Source: Piscinibacter gummiphilus (GTDB lineage Bacteria; Pseudomonadota; Gammaproteobacteria; Burkholderiales; Burkholderiaceae_C). From it: DNA of 64,000 nt. Below are positions 18,155 to 25,600 of the stretch, piece after piece. Location of the stretch: the NCBI RefSeq assembly GCF_032681285.1, contig NZ_CP136336.1, forward strand, positions 1,351,001-1,415,000, written 5' to 3'. A model generated the notes under the pieces. The model had not been told where the DNA came from. It saw only the letters and a program-made list of their open reading frames with translations, and searched no databases. The first letter of the stretch is position 1; every line of letters starts with the position of its first letter. A program made the position numbers and the translations under genes.

Positions 18155-19038
18155 CGCCTACTACAACACACCTAGCTCCGGACGAACCGGCGGCGGCAGC
18201 GATTGATGTCGCCGCTTTGAATCAAGGCGCTAAGCCGGCATACCTTCAACACCTCAAACTGGCCGAGCCGCTGACGTTGGACGGCGGCGGCAAGTGTGAG
18301 GTTTGGGACCTTGAGGTGGCTGCCGATGCAGATTGCCTCAGTGAGTGGGCAATCCGATTCCGGCAGACTTATTGTCCTGACAGCGATATTGACATCCTCC
18401 GTGCGGGCACTGGTAAGTCGCGAGCGGAATACCTGTTGGAGCTGGTCTTCCCAGACAAGAGCGCAGCGCCAGGGCCTGGTGTCCGGTCGGGTGACTTTGC
18501 AGAACTGCTAGTCTCAGACTACGTCGAGTTCATCCTCGGCTACTGGGTACCGCGCGGGAAGTACGCCGAGAAGGGAAGCCGAAACGAGTCAGTCAAGGGA
18601 GTCGACATTGTCGGCTTCAAGTGTCCTGATGCTGGGCAGCCGAAGGCCACTGACGAGATGTTGACCTTTGAGGCAAAGGCTCAACTAGGGGATGGCAAGT
18701 ACAAGAACCGCCTTCAGGACGCGGTCGACGACTCGAGCAAGGACTACCTGCGAGCAGCAGAGACGCTGGCCGCGATGAAGCGCCGCATGCATGTATCCGG
18801 CGAGCGTGCGTCGATGCTGGTCGTGGAGCGATTTCAGAACGCCGTCGACCGACCCTACCGGCTTCTATCAGGAGCGGCTGCCATTCTTTCTGGCACGGCG
18901 TTCGATGCGGATGGCATCAAGGGAACCTCCATTACCAAACACAACAACGCAGGCAACTTGAGCCTGATTGCGGTCAAAGGCAAAGACCTGATGGCACTGG
19001 CCCACGCCTTGTACCAGCGAGCAGCCGATGAAGCCTGA
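18151..19038 (+). CDS. hamA: HamA-like DUF1837 nuclease (Hachiman / AbpA family)
   Basis: The 295-residue protein has the features of the DUF1837 family: SGDFAELLVSDY with E118, VKGVDIVGF with D152, and FEAKAQL with E174-x-K176. This is the GxD...ExK layout of a PD-(D/E)XK-type nuclease. DUF1837 proteins are HamA in Hachiman and AbpA in the E. coli AbpAB phage-defence pair, always beside a helicase, as here. In Hachiman the helicase is thought to hold HamA inactive until it meets damaged or phage DNA, after which HamA degrades DNA. The gene overlaps its upstream neighbour by four bases and hamB by eleven. Its base use is markedly less GC-rich than the methylase (31 of 60 bases in line 18661-18720), which points to a separate origin. 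Confidence 0.88.
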   Translation: MTPTTTHLAPDEPAAAAIDVAALNQGAKPAYLQHLKLAEPLTLDGGGKCEVWDLEVAADADCLSEWAIRFRQTYCPDSDIDILRAGTGKSRAEYLLELVFPDKSAAPGPGVRSGDFAELLVSDYVEFILGYWVPRGKYAEKGSRNESVKGVDIVGFKCPDAGQPKATDEMLTFEAKAQLGDGKYKNRLQDAVDDSSKDYLRAAETLAAMKRRMHVSGERASMLVVERFQNAVDRPYRLLSGAAAILSGTAFDADGIKGTSITKHNNAGNLSLIAVKGKDLMALAHALYQRAADEA

Positions 19039-22000
19039 ATTCAGCAGTCGTCGGTACTTTGGCATCACTCGGTCCAAGGGGAAGATGTACGAGCTTGGGC
19101 TGCCTGAAGAGTCCCATATCGCCGTACCGGAAGGGGTAGAGCCTGCAGCCCTCTTTCCCCTGTCTGTCGGTACGCTGGTGGATGCGTCGGCAGCGCTCAA
19201 TGACGCCGAAGACGGCCAGGGTAGATTGGCCGACGACTTGCTGGACGACCTCGGCTTTGCGGCGAGCTTCTTCGATGCCTACCTGGGCTCCCGATTCGAT
19301 ACCGAGATTTCGCGGGAGGTCACGCTGCTCGCTTCCGCCAGCTACTTCTTGGGCCAGCGCCCGGGCAGCAGTCTGGTGCTTGCGCGGCGCCTCCAGGCGG
19401 ACGGTGTCAATGCGATTGAGCAGTTTGCGGTCTGGGCATTGCAGGCCGCCTGGCGTCAGCCGCCTGCCTTGGCCGCGCACTGGCTGACCGGGCTGCTTTA
19501 CGAACTTTCCATCCGCCTGATGAGCCACTTTAACGACGGCTCGCCACCCGAGTCAGTGGTTGAACTGCTGAACGAGGTCCGTCGCTTGACCTACGCCAAC
19601 GGCACCTCCCACGAAGTTGTTCTCGTGGAGGTCGCATCCGCGGTGGTTAAGCTGCGCTTGGCGAGCTCGGCATGGGCACTCATGCCCGGGTTCAGCGCCC
19701 TGGGTGGTGCCGCTTGGGCGGACGCGATTCGCCGTCCGGGCTTCCCCAAGGAACTCTGGCCGTCCCAGAGGTTGCTCGGCAAGGCCGGGCTCTTCGCTGG
19801 GAAGTCAGGCGTTGTCCAGATGCCCACGAGCGCGGGCAAGACACGTTCGGTTGAGGTCATTCTCCGCAGCGCATTCCTGGCCGACCGGACGCGGGTCGCG
19901 GTGCTCGTCGCGCCGTTCCGCGCCCTATGCCATGAGATTGCTACTTCTCTCCGTCACGCGTTCAAGGGCGAGGACGTCAAGGTCAATGAGCTTTCTGATG
20001 CACTACAACTGGACTTTGTCGACCAGTTGGCAGAGTTGCTTGGCCAGACGTCCCCGACAACGCGCCACCTGATGGTGCTCACACCGGAGAAGCTGCTGTA
20101 TGTGCTCAGGCAAGAGCCGACCTTGGTTGCGCAAATCGGCATGGTGGTCTACGACGAGGGTCACCAATTCGATACCGGACCACGCGGCATCACTTACGAA
20201 CTTCTGCTGACAGAAATCAAGGCGCTGCTAAGTCCATCGGCGCAGACCGTGCTCATCTCCGCGGTCATCAAGAACGCCATCGCAGTCGGCACGTGGCTTA
20301 TCGGCACCGAGCCCAACGTCGTGGACGGTACGGGCCTGTTGTCCACGGCCCGGTCGGTTGCCTTTGCGACGTGGAGCGAGCGGCTCGGACAGCTCTTGTT
20401 CTTCGAGTCTGGTAGCTATGCTCGGCCGGACTACTTCGTTCCGCGGAGCATCGAATCCCAAGAGCTGCAGCTTCGTCGAAGGGAGCGAAATCCGCGCGTC
20501 TTCCCGGAGAAAGGTGACGACGCATGGAAGGACGTGTCTCTCTACCTAGGAATCCGGCTGGCGCCAAATGGTGCGGTGGCCATATTTTGTGGCCGCAAGG
20601 ACACCGCCAGCGGGTTGGCAGCGCGTGCAGTGGAGGTGTACGAGCGAGGTTTCAACCTGCCGGCCCCTGCAGCTGCCTCAGACGCAGATGAGATTCAACG
20701 CCTGACGCACCTGGCCACGCAGCACTTCGGCAAGGATTCGACGATGGCGAAGGCTGCTGCGCTCGGCGTGTTTGTTCACCACGGAACGACGCCCCAAGGA
20801 ATGCGTCTGTCCATTGAGCATGCTATGCAGGGTGAACTCATCAAGCTGGTGATTTGCACGTCGACCTTGGCTCAAGGGGTCAACTTACCGATTCGGTACC
20901 TCATTGTCTCTGGGGTGAACCAAGGCGCTGAACGCATTAAGACGCGGGACTTTCAGAACTTGATTGGCCGCGCTGGCCGGGCCGGCATGCACACCGAAGG
21001 ACTTGTCCTCTTCGCGGACCCCAAGGTCATCGACAACCGTCAAGGGGAACGGTGGCGCCTGGACGCCGCGGTCGGGCTGTTGAAGCCGGAGAACTCTGAG
21101 GAGACGTCGAGTTCACTTCTCGAACTGGTGGCCCCCATCTCGTCGCCTGATGGCAGGTACCCGCTGCCAGTACCAATGGCCGAGGTACTGCAGGCCTACT
21201 TCAAGCGCGGAGAGGAGTTGCTCGCTTGGGCAAAGCAGATGACCGACGCTCATCACCGACTTGGATTTGACCAGCGGTCGCTGACGAAGGAGATTTCTGA
21301 AAGGCAAGCGCTGCTCTCCGCCCTCGAAAGCTATTTGATGGCCAACCGTGGCGTCGAGGACTTCGAAACCGTGCTGCCCAGGGTGCGCGTGCTGGCGGCC
21401 TCGACACTTGCCTACTCTCTGGCCGACGAGGCTACGAAGTCCTTGCTTGTGCAGCTCTTTGAGTTGGCTGCCACACACATTGAGCAGTTGGTCCCCGAGC
21501 CTGCCCGACAGGCTGCATACGCAAAGACTCTGCTGGGCGTGTTCGATTCGACGAGGGTGGAGACCTGGGTTCTGGGGCGTGCAGATGCATTGCGGACCCT
21601 CGCGACAACCGATGAATGGTTGCAAGAAATTTGGCCGCTTTTCAATACTGTGATTGACGACAAGTTGCTGACGGGCATGGAACCCGCCGGCATCTCGATG
21701 CAGCTCGCGCAGGGATGGATGCGCGGGGATTCCTATCGACAGCTGATTGATGCGGCCGCGGGTGCTGAAGCTTCAAAGCCCTGGGGAGAAAATGGTCGGC
21801 GCAAGCTGACTGACGCCGATGTACTTCAGTTCCTAGAGGGCTGCCTTGGTTTTGACTGTCCGCTGGTCGCTGCCGCCGTTGGTCAGTTCCTCTTCGGGAC
21901 GACAGGGCTCAGTAGTGAGGAGGCTGCGGCGCTAAATGAATTCCAAAAATCATTGGCGTACGGCCTGCCAAGCAAACTTTCAGTTGCGACCTACGAGGCC

Positions 22001-22165
22001 GGTCTGGCTGACCGGCATATCGCTCAGGATGTCGCGATTGACATTTGGCTAGCCGGGTATGAAGGGGCTTATTTCCGCGCCGCTCTGCCAGAGTACCGCG
22101 AGGTGGTTGCCAAAACACTTTTGGCCTATCCGTCTTACTTCGGTGCTGTGCTCGAAAGTCTTTGA
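19028..22165 (+). CDS. hamB: HamB-like superfamily 2 DNA helicase (Hachiman / AbpB family)
   Basis: The 1045-residue helicase starts inside the end of hamA, so translation is coupled. Walker A is MPTSAGKT (265-272), the DEAH-type box is DEGH (376-379) and motif VI is IGRAGRAG (about 647-654). The 250-residue N-terminal extension before the first RecA lobe and the long helical C-terminus fit HamB/AbpB rather than the DUF1998 helicase upstream. The known role is a 3'-5' helicase that forms a complex with HamA and scans for DNA ends or single-stranded gaps. The next gene is 53 bases away, the largest gap in the run, so the operon may end here or continue into the DUF262 gene. No terminator hairpin with a T-run was seen after the stop. 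Confidence 0.88.
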   Translation: MKPEFSSRRYFGITRSKGKMYELGLPEESHIAVPEGVEPAALFPLSVGTLVDASAALNDAEDGQGRLADDLLDDLGFAASFFDAYLGSRFDTEISREVTLLASASYFLGQRPGSSLVLARRLQADGVNAIEQFAVWALQAAWRQPPALAAHWLTGLLYELSIRLMSHFNDGSPPESVVELLNEVRRLTYANGTSHEVVLVEVASAVVKLRLASSAWALMPGFSALGGAAWADAIRRPGFPKELWPSQRLLGKAGLFAGKSGVVQMPTSAGKTRSVEVILRSAFLADRTRVAVLVAPFRALCHEIATSLRHAFKGEDVKVNELSDALQLDFVDQLAELLGQTSPTTRHLMVLTPEKLLYVLRQEPTLVAQIGMVVYDEGHQFDTGPRGITYELLLTEIKALLSPSAQTVLISAVIKNAIAVGTWLIGTEPNVVDGTGLLSTARSVAFATWSERLGQLLFFESGSYARPDYFVPRSIESQELQLRRRERNPRVFPEKGDDAWKDVSLYLGIRLAPNGAVAIFCGRKDTASGLAARAVEVYERGFNLPAPAAASDADEIQRLTHLATQHFGKDSTMAKAAALGVFVHHGTTPQGMRLSIEHAMQGELIKLVICTSTLAQGVNLPIRYLIVSGVNQGAERIKTRDFQNLIGRAGRAGMHTEGLVLFADPKVIDNRQGERWRLDAAVGLLKPENSEETSSSLLELVAPISSPDGRYPLPVPMAEVLQAYFKRGEELLAWAKQMTDAHHRLGFDQRSLTKEISERQALLSALESYLMANRGVEDFETVLPRVRVLAASTLAYSLADEATKSLLVQLFELAATHIEQLVPEPARQAAYAKTLLGVFDSTRVETWVLGRADALRTLATTDEWLQEIWPLFNTVIDDKLLTGMEPAGISMQLAQGWMRGDSYRQLIDAAAGAEASKPWGENGRRKLTDADVLQFLEGCLGFDCPLVAAAVGQFLFGTTGLSSEEAAALNEFQKSLAYGLPSKLSVATYEAGLADRHIAQDVAIDIWLAGYEGAYFRAALPEYREVVAKTLLAYPSYFGAVLESL

Positions 22166-22218
22166 TTCGCAGGGCTTGCTGCCGTCCATTTGCGGTCGTT
22201 TAGTGGAGGAAGTTCAGG

Positions 22219-23985
22219 ATGACCGACACACTCTTCAAAGAAGTTCACTATTCACTGGGTGTCCTCATCAACGACATCGGTCTCGGCCGCATCGGCCTGC
22301 CCGACATCCAGCGCCCCTTCGTATGGGCCAACGCCAAGGTTCGAGACCTGTTCGACTCGATGTACCGCGGCTACCCGGTCGGCTACTTCCTGTTCTGGCA
22401 GACCGGTGCCGAGGGCGTGGAAACCAAGGTCATCGGCGATGCCAACAAGCAGAAGGCGCCGTCGCTGCTCATCGTGGACGGGCAGCAGCGCCTGACCTCG
22501 CTGTACGCAGTCATCCGGCGCGAGGCCGTGTTGCGCGAAAACTTCGAGCGCGAGCACATCCGCATCGCGTTCCGGCCGCAGACCGGCACCTTCGCCGTGC
22601 CGGACGCGACGACCGAGCGTGACCCGGAGTACATCCTCGACATCTCGGAGGTGTTCAACCGGCCAACGCACAGGACCATCGGCGAATACCTGAAGCGCCT
22701 GACGGCGTCGCGCGAGGTGTCCGACGCCGAGGAGGAGAAGGTAGCCGACGCCATCGGCCGGCTGGCCGGGCTGACGAACTTCCCCTTCATTGCGCTGGAG
22801 CTGTCCCAGCAGTGCACCGAAGAGCAGGTGGCCGACGTCTTCGTGCGCATCAACAGCGAGGGCAAGAAGCTCAACCAGTCGGACTTCATCCTGACGCTGA
22901 TGTCGGTGTTCTGGGACGACGGCCGCACTGAACTGGAGAAATTCTGCCGAGCGGCGCGCCAGCCGGCGCCTGCTGGCCAGGCCAGCCCGTTCAACCAGAT
23001 TTTTCAGCCTGACCCCGACCATCTGCTGCGCGTCGACGTCGGTGTGGCCTTCCGGCGGGCGAGGTTGGAGCACGTCTACTCGCTGCTGCGCGGGAAGGAC
23101 CTGACCAGCGGCGAGGTCAGCCTCGAGCAGCGCAACAGCCAGTTCGACAAGCTGCGCAACGCCCAGGGGCGCGTGCTGAACCTGACCTACTGGGCGGACT
23201 TTCTGAACGTCGTCCGTTCCGCTGGCTACCGCAGTGCCAAGACCATCAGCTCGGTCAACGCCCTGGTGTTCGCCTACCAGCTGTACCTGCTGGGCCGCAC
23301 CGAGTACGACGTCGAAGGGTTCAAGCTGCGCAACGCCATCGCGCGGTGGCTCTTCATGTCGCTGCTGACAGGCCGGTTTACCTCCTCGCCGGAGTCGCGC
23401 ATGGAGCAAGATCTGGCCGAGCTGCGCGAGCTGAAGACTGCCGACCAGTTCTTGACCCGGCTGGCAACAGTGGAGGCCGCGACGCTGACGGACGACTACT
23501 GGACCAAGACGCTGCCGTTGGACCTGGCGACCTCGGCGGGCCGCAGCCCGGCTCTGTTCGGCTTTTACGCGGCGCAGACGCTGCTGGGTGCCCAGGCCCT
23601 GTTCTCGCAGAGCCCCGTGGTGGACCTGCTGGACCCGCCCGCACAAGGTCAGAAGAAGGCGCTGGAGCGGCATCACCTGTTCCCGAAGCAGTACCTGAAG
23701 AAGCAGGGCATCGAGAGCGTCCGCGACATCAACCAGATTGCCAACTACGCGCTGGTGGAGTGGGACGACAACATCGCCATCTCCGACGCGCCGCCTGCCC
23801 AGTACTGGGGCAAGTACGCCGAGCGCTTCGACCAGTCGACGCTGGGCGCGATGATGCAGGGTCACGCACTGCCAGAGCAGTGGTGGACGATGAGCTACGA
23901 GCAGTTCCTCGCGGCCAGGCGCCCGCTGATCGCGGAAGTCATCCGGCGTGGGTATGCGAAGTTGGTCACCTCGGCGGGCCAATGA
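22219..23985 (+). CDS. DUF262/DUF1524 protein of the GmrSD type IV restriction family
   Basis: The 588-residue protein combines an N-terminal DUF262 domain with a C-terminal DUF1524 HNH domain. DUF262 shows DIQRPFVW near residue 29, LIVDGQQRLTSLYA near 85 (the DGQQR ParB/Srx-like nucleotide motif) and NSEGKKLNQSDF near 212. DUF1524 shows HHLFPKQYLKK at 485-495 and INQIANYALVEW after it, supplying the His and Asn of a beta-beta-alpha-metal nuclease. GmrSD enzymes cut modified (for example glucosylated hydroxymethylcytosine) phage DNA; other members of the fold have other targets, so specificity is unknown. AGGA lies about ten bases upstream of the ATG. The stop overlaps the start of the HNH gene in ATGA, which argues that the two work together. 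Confidence 0.85.
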   Translation: MTDTLFKEVHYSLGVLINDIGLGRIGLPDIQRPFVWANAKVRDLFDSMYRGYPVGYFLFWQTGAEGVETKVIGDANKQKAPSLLIVDGQQRLTSLYAVIRREAVLRENFEREHIRIAFRPQTGTFAVPDATTERDPEYILDISEVFNRPTHRTIGEYLKRLTASREVSDAEEEKVADAIGRLAGLTNFPFIALELSQQCTEEQVADVFVRINSEGKKLNQSDFILTLMSVFWDDGRTELEKFCRAARQPAPAGQASPFNQIFQPDPDHLLRVDVGVAFRRARLEHVYSLLRGKDLTSGEVSLEQRNSQFDKLRNAQGRVLNLTYWADFLNVVRSAGYRSAKTISSVNALVFAYQLYLLGRTEYDVEGFKLRNAIARWLFMSLLTGRFTSSPESRMEQDLAELRELKTADQFLTRLATVEAATLTDDYWTKTLPLDLATSAGRSPALFGFYAAQTLLGAQALFSQSPVVDLLDPPAQGQKKALERHHLFPKQYLKKQGIESVRDINQIANYALVEWDDNIAISDAPPAQYWGKYAERFDQSTLGAMMQGHALPEQWWTMSYEQFLAARRPLIAEVIRRGYAKLVTSAGQ

Positions 23986-24704
23986 CCCCGCTCGAACGTC
24001 TGCGCGTTGAGAAGGCTGCATCAGACTGCGGGTTCGAGAGAACGCCGCTAGAACGAGAAGGCGGGCTGGAGCTGCGGTCGGCCCACTTCCCCGAGACGGT
24101 CGTGGTTCGTTCGGTCGGAGAGTTGCTCTTTGAAGTCTCCTCACCCGCTGGTCTTTCGCTCAACGACGTGGATGCGAACTTCCCGGTCAATGTTTACGGC
24201 TACGAAGAGCTGTACGAGTTGCTGCGCAGGGCTGCATCGCGTGGCCGAACGCTGCCGAACCGCGTCGCCGACGCATTCCGGCAGGCGACCGCTGACCTGC
24301 CTTGCACCACGGAGGCAGACCGAGTCGTCGTGGCAAGAGTGGGGCAGGCCATGTTTCGCGCTTCCCTATTGGACTACTGGCAAGGTCGATGCTGTATCAC
24401 TGGACTCGAAGTGCCAGAACTTCTCAGGGCGTCTCACATCAAGCCCTGGGCGAGCTGCGAGCGCGACGACGAGCGCCTCGATGTGTTCAATGGATTGCTC
24501 TTGGCGCCGCATCTTGATGCCATGTTCGATTCGGGCTGGATGACCGTCGCCATAGATGGGGAAGTGCATGTTGCCAAGGCCCTGGATCCATTTGCCCGTG
24601 CAGCTCTTGGGGTAGATCGGGCGCTCAAGTTGCACGGTATTCGGCCTGCGCATGAGCGCTACTTGGAGTACCACAATCGCTATGTCTTCCGAAAGGCGGC
24701 ATAG
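23982..24704 (+). CDS. HNH endonuclease, partner of the DUF262 protein
   Basis: The 240-residue protein has a C-terminal HNH domain of the HNH_2 kind: CCITG at 137-141, SHIKPWA about 152, and DVFNGLLLAPHLDAMFD, which together carry the Cys pair and the His-Asn-His residues. The N-terminal 110 residues are unlike any family I recognise and may recognise DNA or the partner. Translation is coupled to the DUF262 gene by a four-base overlap. Proteins of this kind appear as lone restriction-like nucleases in many genomes. The pairing with a DUF262/DUF1524 protein gives two HNH active sites in one unit. It is the last gene of the rightward defence run; the following 161 bases carry no gene. Confidence 0.8.
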   Translation: MTPLERLRVEKAASDCGFERTPLEREGGLELRSAHFPETVVVRSVGELLFEVSSPAGLSLNDVDANFPVNVYGYEELYELLRRAASRGRTLPNRVADAFRQATADLPCTTEADRVVVARVGQAMFRASLLDYWQGRCCITGLEVPELLRASHIKPWASCERDDERLDVFNGLLLAPHLDAMFDSGWMTVAIDGEVHVAKALDPFARAALGVDRALKLHGIRPAHERYLEYHNRYVFRKAA

Positions 24705-24865
24705 CGCAGAATCTGACATTCACGCCCTCTTGGTGAAAGCCCGCCACCGCTGCGAAGCGGAAATCGAGATCGAGCCGAGGGCACAGCGCCGATTTGAACT
24801 TTCTACTGCAGAAACCCGCCCTGTCATCCTGCTTTGCCGCCATCACCTGCGGCATACCTGCGAAA

Positions 24866-25180
24866 TCAAGCCGCCTGAGAGTGCGGCGAAGGCAACGGCT
24901 GCACCGCCAGACGCAGGCCCAGCGCCTTGAGGATGGCGGTCAGGCTGTTCAAGGCAGGATTGCCCTTCGGGGACAACGTGCGGTAGATCTGCGTCGGGTT
25001 CAGGTGCGCGTGCTCGGCGACCGCCTGCACGCCACCGACGGCCTGCGCGAGTTGACGCAGTACGGTCATCAGTTCGGCTTGGTCGCCGTCGGCCAGGATG
25101 CCATTGATGACTTCCAGCGCGAGCGCCGGATCGCTGCGGTACAGCTCGGCCATCGCATCGTCATGGGGTCTGCTTTTCAT
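24866..25180 (-). CDS. higA: HigA-type antitoxin with helix-turn-helix
   Basis: The 104-residue protein fits the HigA/addiction-module antidote family. The C-terminal half has a Cro-like helix-turn-helix (VQAVAEHAHLNPTQIYRTLS, about 51-70) followed by NPALNSLTAILKALGLRL, the common signature. The ATG at 25180 is used because it overlaps the toxin stop in ATGA; the longer frame starts inside the toxin gene. It would bind and silence the toxin and repress the operon from the palindrome in front of higB. As in other hig loci the toxin gene comes first. The pair may stabilise the island. Confidence 0.85.
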   Translation of the reverse strand: MKSRPHDDAMAELYRSDPALALEVINGILADGDQAELMTVLRQLAQAVGGVQAVAEHAHLNPTQIYRTLSPKGNPALNSLTAILKALGLRLAVQPLPSPHSQAA

Positions 25181-25512
25181 TCGTCGCCTCTTCGTTGCCA
25201 GTCCTGCCAGTAACCCACCGCTCGGACGATGTCCGCATCCTGCGTACGCTTGTCGCCGCCACACAGCAGCAGCACCAAGCGTTCACCCGCCAGCCCGTAA
25301 TAAACCCGATAGCCCGGACCCACGTCGATGCGTAGCTCCCACACGCCATCGCGGCAAAACCTGTGATCGCCAAAGTTGCCCTGCTCGACACGGGCCACAC
25401 GCCGGATGACCGCCACCTTGGCCTGGACGTCGCGCAAGCGCCGCAGCCAGTTATCGTAGAGATCCTTCTGGCCATCCGCCGTCAGGTAGTGCTCGATCTG
25501 GTACACCGTCAT
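25177..25512 (-). CDS. higB: HigB/RelE-superfamily toxin (Gp49-like)
   Basis: The 111-residue basic protein matches the Gp49-like branch of the RelE superfamily: DNWLRRLRDVQAKVAVIRRV near the N-terminus, then NFGDHRFCRDGVWELRIDVG and YRVYYGLAGERLVLLLCGG, the last strand of the mRNA-interferase fold, followed by the usual DADIVRA helix. Such toxins cleave mRNA on the ribosome. The gene is directly followed by higA with a four-base overlap. It starts right behind a palindrome, so autoregulation is likely. No upstream ribosome binding site is evident, and the ATG lies only five bases after a TATAAA on the same strand, so the message could be leaderless. Confidence 0.85.
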   Translation of the reverse strand: MTVYQIEHYLTADGQKDLYDNWLRRLRDVQAKVAVIRRVARVEQGNFGDHRFCRDGVWELRIDVGPGYRVYYGLAGERLVLLLCGGDKRTQDADIVRAVGYWQDWQRRGDE

Positions 25513-25513
25513 T

Positions 25514-25529
25514 TTCGTTTATAGACGAA
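25514..25529 (-). promoter_or_regulatory. Candidate HigA operator overlapping a TATAAA box
   Basis: The 16 bases TTCGTTTATAGACGAA are an inverted repeat with 14 of 16 positions matching, centred on TATA, immediately before the higB ATG on the leftward strand. Read leftward it contains TATAAA, a possible -10 element. A -35 is not convincing: TTGACT is present but too close. Type II toxin-antitoxin operons are normally repressed from just such a site. Confidence 0.6.
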
Positions 25530-25600
25530 TTTAGTCAAGTCATCGGGCATGTACGCGAGCGCCCGCCATGCCCTGGTCGGTCCACGCTCAGGCCCTCTCG

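Noticed and set aside
2829..24704. Complete BREX or complete DISARM system
   Set aside because: No PglZ, BrxC or BrxL was found, and no separate DrmB or DrmC. Only individual parts resemble these systems.
24705..24865. Small rightward gene after the HNH gene
   Set aside because: The open frames here begin inside the HNH gene or lack a start signal and show no conserved features.
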